Translations under genes and position numbers: made by a program | Assembly (NCBI GenBank): GCA_047629095.1 | Contig: JBLHWM010000010.1 | Location: 1-22,194, forward strand | Source of the DNA: CALBMX01 sp047629095 | GTDB taxonomy: Bacteria > Planctomycetota > UBA1135 > GCA-002686595 | Length of the DNA: 22,194 nucleotides | Direction: 5' to 3' | Shown: piece by piece, positions 6,590 through 13,461 of the stretch | How positions within the stretch are numbered: position 1 is the stretch's first letter | Layout: every line of letters starts with the position of its first letter | The notes under the pieces: generated by a model | Database searches by the model: none | Seen by the model: only the letters and a program-made list of their open reading frames with translations | Told to the model about the DNA's origin: nothing

Positions 6590-8923
6590 ATGACTACGAA
6601 AAACACATTGACCACGCCCGTTGCTGGCATGACCTGTCAGGGTTGCGCCAACTCAATCCAGAAGGCGCTCTCTGGACTCGAGGGCGTATTCGAGGCCGAG
6701 GTGAACTTCGGTTCACGCAGCGCGAAGGTCGTTCGGGATCCAGCCGTCGCAACCGCCGCGATCATCGGTGAGGCGATCCGAGAGGCCGGCTTCGAGGTTC
6801 CAGACCTGGAAAGTGGACAGAAGCGCAGCCTTGCCGAAGACATTGCCTTCGGAGAAGGTGCCGAGCGCGTCGCCGAGGCCCGCACCAAGCGCAACTTCGT
6901 CCTGTCCCTCGCGCTCTTCCTCGGCATGCTCGGCGCCCACCAGATCGGTGTGCCCTACTGGGTCCTGGTCGCGATCGCAGCGCCGGCGGTCTTTGTGGCC
7001 GGGCTCGACATTCTCAAGGACGGTCTGCACGCTGCGAAGCGACGCTCGCCGGACATGAACACCCTGGTTGGCGCCGGCGTCCTGGTCGCATTCACCGCGG
7101 CCGCACTCGCTCCGCTCTCCCCCGAGGTCTTTGGCCACGGCATGGATAACCTGCACGCGGCCCTGATGATCTTGGTCTTTGTGCTGCTTGGCCGGATGCT
7201 CGAAGGGCGTGCGCGCAGTCGCGCCGGCGGTGCGGTGCGGGCCCTGCTCAACCTGGCGCCGGACCGCGCGCGCGTGCTGCGCAAGGGCGAGGAGGTCGAG
7301 GTTGGCCTCGACGAAGTCAAGGTCGGCAACCTGGTTCTGGTGCGTCCCGGCGAGCGCATTCCCGTGGATGGGCAGGTGGCTTCCGGGCACAGCGAGGTGG
7401 ACGAGAGCCAACTGACGGGCGAGTCATTTCCCGTAGAGCGCTCCGGTGGCGATCGCGTTCACGCGGGCAGCCTCAACGGGACCGGCGCCCTTACGATCAA
7501 GACAGAGGCCGTTGGCGAGAGCTCGGCACTTGGCCGCATTGCCGAGGCCGTGCACGCCGCCCAGGGCTCCCGGGCTCCCGCCCAGCGCCTTGCGGATCGA
7601 GTCAGCCGCGTGTTCGTGCCGGTCGTCTTGGGCGTGGCCGCCATCGCGTTCTTTGGGACCTGGCTAAGCGCTGGCTTCACCGACGCGGGCTTCGATTGGA
7701 GCGCGGCGCGCACCGGGCTCACGCCCGCCTTCGGCAGGCTCGTGGCCGTGCTTGTTGTGGCGTGTCCCTGCGCCCTGGGCCTGGCGACACCAACCGCGAT
7801 TCTGGTGGCTTCGGGCCGTGGCGCGAAGGAAGGCCTGCTGATCAAGGATGCCGCCGCCCTGGAACACTTGGCCCTGGTGGACACGATCCTGTTTGATAAG
7901 ACCGGCACACTGACCGCCGGTGAGCCGGAGTTGCGGCGCGTGCTCGTCGCCGACGACTTCACGCCGCCGGGCCCCGGGCTCATGGCCGGGCCGGATGCTC
8001 CGATGCCCGTTGCTGCGGGCACGAGCCCAGAGGCTCTGCGCGAAGGCGAAAAGGCGCTGCTCGGACTGGCCGCCGCGGTCGAGAAGCTGAGCGAGCAGCC
8101 CCTGGCCCGTGCCATCGTCGGCGCGGCCACCGCCGAGTCCGTGACCATTTTCCCGTGCCTCGACTTTGCCGCCCAGCCCGGGCGCGGCGTCACAGGCACG
8201 GTCCGCAAGCGCGCCATGTGGCTCGGCAGTCCCCGCGCCGCCATCGAAGCTGGCTTGCCAGCGGATCTGGTCAGGCGCCTAGCTGCGGACTTCGCCGAGG
8301 CCGGCGAGACGCCCGTGATCGTCACCCAGGACGGGAAGTACGCGGGAGCCTTTGGGTTCTACGACAGCCCTCGGACTACAAGCGCGGCGACAATCGTTGC
8401 GCTCAAGGAGCTCGGTTTGTCCGCACAGATTCTATCGGGAGATCACCCTGGTGCAGTGGCCGCTATTGCCAAGGATTTGGGTATTGAGACCTTCCACGGG
8501 CAGCTATTGCCGGAACAGAAGGCCGAGCGGATTACTGAGATGACCAAGTCTGGGCGCCTGGTAGCCATGGTCGGGGACGGCGTCAACGACGCTCCGGCAC
8601 TGGCCGCGGCCACCGTTGGCATCGCCATGGGGGGCGGCGCCGACGTCGCGATTGAGGCAGCGGACTGCGCTCTCCTTGTCGACGATCCAAGGCGCATTGT
8701 CTCCTTGATTCACCTAGCGCGCAAGACGCGCAGCACCATCCGTGGGAACCTCTTGTGGGCATTCAGCTACAACGTGCTCGCCCTGCCCGTGGCCGCCGGC
8801 GCTCTCTCTCCATGGACATCCTGGTCGCTACCCGCCTCCTGGGCCGCGGCCGCCATGGCGGCCTCCAGCGTTGTCGTGGTCACAAATAGCCTGCGCCTGC
8901 ATCGAACGAAACTCAACGCCTGA
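6590..8923 (+). CDS. copA: Cu(I)-exporting P1B-1-type ATPase (CopA-like)
   Basis: The 777-residue protein has one N-terminal heavy-metal-binding domain with GMTCQGC (Cys16, Cys19). It has the actuator motif TGES in LTGESFPVE, the membrane metal motif CPC (392-394), the phosphorylation motif DKTGT with Asp436, and GDGVND (662-667). The late membrane helices carry YN (SYNVLALP) and MxxSS (MAASSVVVVTNS), the residues that define Cu(I) specificity in subgroup P1B-1. It therefore exports cytoplasmic Cu(I) across the inner membrane. One oddity is that the nucleotide-binding-domain motif SEHPL reads S501-E-Q503-P-L, with Gln in place of the usual His. The following selenoprotein gene starts 9 nt after this stop. 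I saw no clear copper-regulator operator upstream. Confidence 0.96.
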   Translation: MTTKNTLTTPVAGMTCQGCANSIQKALSGLEGVFEAEVNFGSRSAKVVRDPAVATAAIIGEAIREAGFEVPDLESGQKRSLAEDIAFGEGAERVAEARTKRNFVLSLALFLGMLGAHQIGVPYWVLVAIAAPAVFVAGLDILKDGLHAAKRRSPDMNTLVGAGVLVAFTAAALAPLSPEVFGHGMDNLHAALMILVFVLLGRMLEGRARSRAGGAVRALLNLAPDRARVLRKGEEVEVGLDEVKVGNLVLVRPGERIPVDGQVASGHSEVDESQLTGESFPVERSGGDRVHAGSLNGTGALTIKTEAVGESSALGRIAEAVHAAQGSRAPAQRLADRVSRVFVPVVLGVAAIAFFGTWLSAGFTDAGFDWSAARTGLTPAFGRLVAVLVVACPCALGLATPTAILVASGRGAKEGLLIKDAAALEHLALVDTILFDKTGTLTAGEPELRRVLVADDFTPPGPGLMAGPDAPMPVAAGTSPEALREGEKALLGLAAAVEKLSEQPLARAIVGAATAESVTIFPCLDFAAQPGRGVTGTVRKRAMWLGSPRAAIEAGLPADLVRRLAADFAEAGETPVIVTQDGKYAGAFGFYDSPRTTSAATIVALKELGLSAQILSGDHPGAVAAIAKDLGIETFHGQLLPEQKAERITEMTKSGRLVAMVGDGVNDAPALAAATVGIAMGGGADVAIEAADCALLVDDPRRIVSLIHLARKTRSTIRGNLLWAFSYNVLALPVAAGALSPWTSWSLPASWAAAAMAASSVVVVTNSLRLHRTKLNA

Positions 8924-8932
8924 ATCTCCAAG

Positions 8933-10192
8933 ATGATGAACCTACTTACCCTAGCATCGGTTGGTTGCGTAGCACTCCTAGCCTGCACCCCCGGCGACGT
9001 GGACGATCTACCCCGAGAGCGCGGCGGACAAAACGACCAACTCAAGGACTCCCTCGAGGGCGCGCTGGCCCCCACGCTGAAAGTGCGCGACTGGATGAAC
9101 ACGGACGCCCTCAGCCTGGCCAACCTGCGCGGCAAGGTCGTCGTGCTCAAGTTCTGGGGTGTGTGGTGAGGCCCGTGCGTCTCCTCTATGCCGCACATGA
9201 ATCGGCTGTATAGGGAGAACAAGGACCAAGGTTTGGTTCTGATTGGCATCCACACTGAAGGCGACTCCGAGAAGATGCCCGCCTTCGTGGACCAGGCTGG
9301 CATCGAGTTCCCGGTCTGTGTCGACGGCGGCGCGATCCGCACCTATGGCGTGGACTCGTACCCGGACTATTACCTGATCGACCGCGCGGGCAAGGTGCGC
9401 GTTGCAGACCTGTCCAACGGTAGCCTCGACGACGCGGTTGCCATGCTTCTGGCAGAGCCCGAGCCCCTGCCACTACCTGGTGATGCTGCTTGTGAGATTC
9501 CCTTCGTCACCTTCTCCGATATGCCCACGCCCAATGCTCCCTCCACGAGTAGGCGAACCTGGGCACTGGGGACGTACCCAGGTGATGACTTTGGCACGAT
9601 CTACTTGGACGATGCGCTTGTCAACTTCCTGACTGAGGACGACGCCGAGATCTCCAACTACAGTGGGACTTGCAAGAACGACGCGCTGCTCACTCTCGAG
9701 ATGTTGATGATCAATTACCGGGACGTCGATGGATTTCGGGTCTACGATTTCGAGGCCAAGGGAGCTACTACCGAAGTCAAAATGCGTTGGGGGGGACTTC
9801 CCAAGGCTAGCGCCAAGGGGAGGGATTTCGAGATCCCCCAAGGAACGGTCGCCGATGTCGTACTGCCCCGACTCATAACCCAATTACCCTTCGTCGAGGG
9901 CGAAGCCGCGAGCTTTCCATTGCTCTCATTTCGAGGCCCAGAAGAGGTCCTTAGACCTAAGGTCACTGTCCGTTGCGCCGGATTGGATCTGACGCCTGGG
10001 GCGCCGGACCAACCCAACCTCAAGGATTTGTGGCGCTACGATGTGATCGAAGGAGATCAAGTCCTCGAGTCGTACTGGGTCCGGGAAGAGGATCGATCCT
10101 TGGCCAAGATGCTGCTCGGATCCAAAGCGCACTACTGGATACCCGAACGCACCATTCCTGGGACAGAGCAGGACGCTGATCCAAAGGACTAA
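8933..10192 (+). CDS. Selenocysteine-containing TlpA-like thioredoxin-fold lipoprotein (TGA 9167-9169 read as Sec)
   Basis: This is one frame of 419 codons broken only by TGA at codon 79. Just before it is a beta strand typical of TlpA (KVVVLKFWGVW), and just after it GPC, giving W-Sec79-G-P-C82 in place of WCGPC. The thioredoxin fold continues with SSMPHMNRLY, a strand GLVLIGIHTEG, and the cis-proline region SYPDYYLIDRAGKV (Pro144). Residues 1-18 form a signal with lipobox LLAC (Cys18), so the protein is probably membrane-anchored and faces outward. Residues about 185-419 form a C-terminal domain I do not recognise. The likely role is thiol/selenol redox chemistry in the envelope. Some TlpA proteins reduce copper-site proteins, which would fit the copper exporter 9 nt upstream. 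A plain automatic call would split this into 8933-9169 and 9188-10192. The alternative is a nonsense mutation or sequencing error. Confidence 0.85.
9180..9218 (+). promoter_or_regulatory. Candidate bacterial SECIS hairpin
   Basis: This hairpin sits inside the coding sequence, starting 10 nt after the in-frame TGA. The stem pairs 9180-9184 with 9214-9218 (5 bp), 9186-9189 with 9210-9213 (4 bp) and 9190-9193 with 9203-9206 (4 bp), all Watson-Crick. A single U (9185) is bulged on the 5' side and UGU (9207-9209) on the 3' side. The loop is 9 nt (9194-9202), 24 nt from the TGA. That fits the published bacterial SECIS spacing and loop size (about 16-37 nt; loop 3-14 nt). The first two loop bases are CA. 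The usual early-loop G appears only if the last G-C pair (9193-9203) opens. No folding program was run. Confidence 0.65.
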
Positions 10193-10210
10193 TAGCCTTC
10201 TAGGGCAACT

Positions 10211-10492
10211 TCAAAAGTCGAGGTCCTTGCGGTCGTCGACTTTTTTCTTGGCCTTGGAGAAGAGGTCATCCAGGTCATCCTCGCGACTCTCCTCGCGACC
10301 GATGGCTGTATGGAAAGCGTCCGTGGCGCGGTCTTCGCGACCCTCGACGCGCCCCTGGGCGGCGCCCCAGGTCTTGTCGCCACCGTCCTCTTCCTGGGGG
10401 TTGCGGCTGCGCAGGACCTTGGCCGTGGCCACGTCAATCAGAAGCTTGGAGCTGCAGCAGGGACAGGTCACATCGATCTCTTTCTTGCTCAT
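10211..10492 (-). CDS. Small CPCC-motif (zinc-ribbon-like) protein
   Basis: The 93-residue protein starts at ATG 10492. An open frame reaches 10651, but the extra N-terminus is Arg/Pro-rich and unlikely. The N-terminus has a CPCC knuckle (C10, C12, C13) followed by SSKLLIDVATAKVL, which looks like half of a zinc ribbon. The remainder is charged and probably helical (about 45-93, ending in AKKKVDDRKD). Small proteins with this single knuckle plus charged tail occur in Acidobacteria and Planctomycetes, as far as I recall, without a known function. GGAAGG lies 13 nt before the start and CCCCCAAGG a little farther upstream. It converges on the selenoprotein gene with an 18-nt gap. Confidence 0.75.
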   Translation of the reverse strand: MSKKEIDVTCPCCSSKLLIDVATAKVLRSRNPQEEDGGDKTWGAAQGRVEGREDRATDAFHTAIGREESREDDLDDLFSKAKKKVDDRKDLDF

Positions 10493-10640
10493 CGCACCAT
10501 TGGAACCTTCCTTGGGGGCACTCCCAGGGAGGTTTGAGCGGAACTTTGGAAAGAAAGGGCCTTTCCGCGTTCGGAATCGGGCCGGGACTCGGCTCCCAAC
10601 TCGTGCCTTCGGAAACCCGGGGCTCCTGGCTCTAGCTAGC

Positions 10641-10728
10641 GACTCGATCAACTGACCCGAGTCTTAAGCTTTGACCCGGTGACGTAGCTGTGCGGGGGTG
10701 GACAGCTAAATCACCGGGTCTTTTTTTT
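10641..10728 (+). terminator. Plus-strand terminator with an upstream small hairpin in a 307-nt gene-free stretch
   Basis: The region 10493-10799 holds no convincing gene. In it, a 10-bp stem (10673-10682 with 10711-10720) and an inner 7-bp stem (10685-10691 with 10702-10708) are followed by eight T (10721-10728), a textbook intrinsic terminator for the plus strand. Just upstream, 10641-10646 pairs with 10658-10663, and GACCCG occurs both at 10654-10659 and at 10673-10678, so alternative pairing with the terminator's 3' arm is possible. The nearest plus-strand gene end is the selenoprotein at 10192. It may end read-through from that operon or a small unannotated RNA. Confidence 0.8.
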
Positions 10729-10799
10729 GCTCGACGGCAAAACATGCCCAGGAGAAGTAGGGTCTCCGGGGGCTTTCTTTTGGCCTGCGGTCAGCCCCG

Positions 10800-12785
10800 T
10801 TAGGGAAGAACGGTCTCTTTAGCGCGACTGTCGATGCCGCGAGCGGACGTCACATAGACGCGCTCGGTAATGGTCATACCCTTGAGGGCTGCATGGGTCC
10901 CGGCCGGGACCGCCACCACGAGGGGTACGCTCTTGGTCTCCCCGGGCTGGAGCTGCACTTGCACGTTGGTCGTCTTGGCCGCCGGCCCGTCCTTGTCCAT
11001 GTGCAGGTCAAATCGCACATTCGCAGTTCTGGCTGTCTTGCCCTGGTTGCGCACGGTTGCCTGGTAGGTGTAGGTGCCACCGGTTCGGTCACCAGCCCAA
11101 ACGGGGGCATCGAGACCCTCGATCAGGACAGTGGGCTCGACGAGCTCTAGGAACTTCCCGGTGGGTACATAGTGCAGCTCTTGGTGCGTTCCACCGGACC
11201 AGTCGATGGAGATGTGCTCGGCGAAGCGAGTCGAACCAAGGCCAAAGTGAACATTGCGGGAGCTGCTGGACTCGAAGACCGGGTCCCCAAGGACCTGACG
11301 CTTCCAAGTTGTGCCGCCCGCAGTCAGCTCGATGCGAGAGCCGAGGCCTGCGATGTTGCCATAAGTACCAATCAGTCGAAGCTCGAGCCAGCTAGCCGCA
11401 CCTGGGTTCGCCAAGCTGCCGGTGTTCTCGTAGTAACGGCTGCGGTCACCGGGCAAGGCCACAGAGAGGTTGCCGTTGTTCATGACATAGTGATCCAGGA
11501 AGCCGTCGCGATTGACATCGGCAACCGCGATCCCGCGCCCCACCATCTCGTCGGCCATGCCGCTCGTCGCGTCGGGCACCTCTGTAAAGGTGCCGTCCTG
11601 GTTGTTCAAGTAGAGGCTGTTCTTAGCGCGCACCTCATTCGAAATGAACAGTGCGGAAGGAATGTAGCCGTTGATCACGATCAGGTCCTCCCAACCGTCG
11701 TTGTTCACATCCCCAAAGCTCGAGCCCCAGGAGGTGATCAGCTTGCCCGATGTCGGCTCGAGCCCCTCGAGTACACCCGCTTGGGCAGCGACATCCACAT
11801 AGACGCCGCCGTCATTGCGGAACAGTCGGTTGTCCCCAAGATTGGACTTGTAGAAGTCCCAGTCGCCATCGTGGTCAAAGTCTCCAGGTGTGATGCCCAT
11901 GTTGTACATGGGTGCACTGCTAAAGCCCGTCTGGGCGGAGACATTCGCGAATCCAAGGGCGCCGCCCGGAGCGAGAGTGTTCCGATACAGCGTGTCCGGG
12001 ATCACCCACTCACCAAAGTCGTTGCCAACCTGAATGTCTGGCGCGCCATCTTCGTTCTCGTCTAGCGTGGCGACGGACAGGGTGCAGCCCGCCGTAGCCT
12101 GCCCCGTAGGAGCGATGTAGGGGTGGCCCGGAACACTGGCACCAAATACGCCAACGTTGTCCACGCCGAGAGCCGCAGCCTGGTCAATAAAGGCCGGCGT
12201 TCCGGTGGTTGCCGTGTTGATCAGCAGGTTGTTGGGAGCGCCAAAGTGGTAGGGGAAGGACATCACCCTGAGGTAATTCCCCACGTAGGCATCGAGGTCC
12301 CCGTCGAGGTCAAAGTCAGCCCAAGAAGCCGAGACACTCCAGGCGTCCTCCGTCATCCCGACTTGGCTAGAGCGCTCCGTGAAGGTGTAGTCGCCGTTGT
12401 TGCGATAGAGTTGGTTGACCCCGCGGTTGGTCAACATCAGGTCCGTCAAGCCGTCGTTGTTGTAATCGCCCGCTGCGACTCCCATCGTTGCGCCCAAGAA
12501 GGGAACATCCAAGCCTGCACCCGCTGCAATATTGGAGAAGCTCCCACCGTCGTTACGGAACAGACCGGGATCCAACATGGAGCCAATCGTGAACAGATCC
12601 TCGTCTCCGTCTAAGTCCATATCGAACCAAGCCGAGCCCCCGCCCATTCCCATGTCGAACGTATTGTTGCCGTGCACGTAGCTCAGTCCAAGACTCGCCG
12701 ACTTGTCGACAAATGCATCTTGCGCCGCCAAGGAGGGAGTCAGGACAAGGCCAGCGAACAGGATCGAGTAGTTAAGGTTCTTCAA
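10800..12785 (-). CDS. Exported FG-GAP/VCBS repeat protein with ASPIC/UnbV domain (CRTAC1-like)
   Basis: The 661-residue protein has a signal peptide ending near LTPSLAAQ (cleavage about residue 21). Calcium-binding FG-GAP/VCBS repeats with DxDxDGxxD-type loops lie at about 53-65, 105-117, 155-167, 241-253, 300-311, 358-369 and 422-432. They should form a beta-propeller. Residues about 478-549 match the ASPIC/UnbV domain (YGNIAGLGSRIELTAGG, then SISIDWSGG-like as HISIDWSGGTHQE). Residues about 570-650 look like a CARDB-type adhesion/Ig-like domain. Such proteins are secreted or surface-bound in Planctomycetes; binding partners are unknown. The only start consistent with the signal peptide is TTG at 12785, preceded by CCCCCGC and no Shine-Dalgarno sequence. 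Confidence 0.92.
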   Translation of the reverse strand: MKNLNYSILFAGLVLTPSLAAQDAFVDKSASLGLSYVHGNNTFDMGMGGGSAWFDMDLDGDEDLFTIGSMLDPGLFRNDGGSFSNIAAGAGLDVPFLGATMGVAAGDYNNDGLTDLMLTNRGVNQLYRNNGDYTFTERSSQVGMTEDAWSVSASWADFDLDGDLDAYVGNYLRVMSFPYHFGAPNNLLINTATTGTPAFIDQAAALGVDNVGVFGASVPGHPYIAPTGQATAGCTLSVATLDENEDGAPDIQVGNDFGEWVIPDTLYRNTLAPGGALGFANVSAQTGFSSAPMYNMGITPGDFDHDGDWDFYKSNLGDNRLFRNDGGVYVDVAAQAGVLEGLEPTSGKLITSWGSSFGDVNNDGWEDLIVINGYIPSALFISNEVRAKNSLYLNNQDGTFTEVPDATSGMADEMVGRGIAVADVNRDGFLDHYVMNNGNLSVALPGDRSRYYENTGSLANPGAASWLELRLIGTYGNIAGLGSRIELTAGGTTWKRQVLGDPVFESSSSRNVHFGLGSTRFAEHISIDWSGGTHQELHYVPTGKFLELVEPTVLIEGLDAPVWAGDRTGGTYTYQATVRNQGKTARTANVRFDLHMDKDGPAAKTTNVQVQLQPGETKSVPLVVAVPAGTHAALKGMTITERVYVTSARGIDSRAKETVLP

Positions 12786-12882
12786 AGCGGGGGACTGAGT
12801 GAGGGTTCGAACGGGATAAAGGTCATAAAATGGTACCCCAGCGCCATGCTTTTGGGGGTCTCCGATCCCTTATGGTGTGTGG

Positions 12883-13461
12883 ATGAAAACGACCCTTACG
12901 CGCGAAGCTGCCTGGAACCACTTAAACACCTGGACAGACACCTCCAGCCTGCTGCGCCACGCGCGGGCTGTGGAGCTTGTCATGCGTGCGGCCGCTCTTC
13001 ATTACGGTCCAGGCGAAGAGGCCGTAGAGGCCTGGGGTATCGCTGGGATGCTCCATGATGCGGACTACGAAAAGTGGCCGGACCAACACCCGGACCTCAT
13101 CGTCAGTTGGCTCAAGGACCGGGGTGAGGCCGAGATCGCCTATGCAATCTCGGCCCACTACACCAAATGGGGTGTTCCCTACAACGACCTCTTGGAGAAG
13201 GCGCTGCTCGCTTGCGATGAGCTCACCGGCTTCATCATGGCTTGCAGCCTGATGCGACCCGAAGGTGTCACGACTATCGCCGTCAAGAGCGTTCGCAAGA
13301 AGCTCAAGGACAAGAAGTTCGCCGCCGGAGTCGACCGCTTCGAAGTCCAGGAGGGCGCTCGCCTACTCGAGATCGAACTCGCCGATCACATTCAGTTCAT
13401 TATCGAGTCCCTTCGCCCCCACGCCGAGGAGCTCGGGCTACTCGGCACGGACGCAGCCTAG
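12883..13461 (+). CDS. HD-domain phosphohydrolase
   Basis: The 192-residue soluble protein has the HD superfamily metal ligands His26 (LLRHARAVE), His58-Asp59 (GMLHDADYE) and Asp112 (ACDELTGF). Extra histidines at 69 and 92 could extend the metal site. The C-terminal half (KSVRKKLKDKKFAAGVDR) matches the common small HDIG-type hydrolase family (COG2316-like) of unknown substrate. A phosphate-ester substrate such as a nucleotide is expected from the fold. I chose ATG 12883; a GTG two codons upstream is possible. It diverges from the FG-GAP gene and its TAG stop overlaps the stop of the convergent minus-strand gene by four bases (CTAG, 13458-13461). Confidence 0.9.
   Translation: MKTTLTREAAWNHLNTWTDTSSLLRHARAVELVMRAAALHYGPGEEAVEAWGIAGMLHDADYEKWPDQHPDLIVSWLKDRGEAEIAYAISAHYTKWGVPYNDLLEKALLACDELTGFIMACSLMRPEGVTTIAVKSVRKKLKDKKFAAGVDRFEVQEGARLLEIELADHIQFIIESLRPHAEELGLLGTDAA

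Noticed and set aside
7459..8325. Open frame opposite the copper ATPase
   Set aside because: Ser/Ala/Arg-rich antisense shadow with no signal or motif.
8933..9169. Separate short protein 8933-9169 and separate protein 9188-10192
   Set aside because: Same reading frame, one TGA between them placed exactly at an active-site Cys, and a TlpA fold spanning both parts.
9170..9200. Alternative hairpin GTGCG (9175-9179) with CGCAC (9192-9196), 12-nt loop
   Set aside because: Only five pairs, and its loop starts just 10 nt after the TGA, too close for a bacterial SECIS. It excludes the stronger 9180-9218 fold.
11172..12065. Open frame opposite the FG-GAP/ASPIC gene
   Set aside because: Antisense shadow; the minus strand has seven calcium-loop repeats and a domain match.
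12795..12820. GGTTCGAAC resembling a tRNA T-loop
   Set aside because: Flanking bases do not form a 5-bp T stem and no acceptor or anticodon arm is present. It is also not tRNA-Sec.
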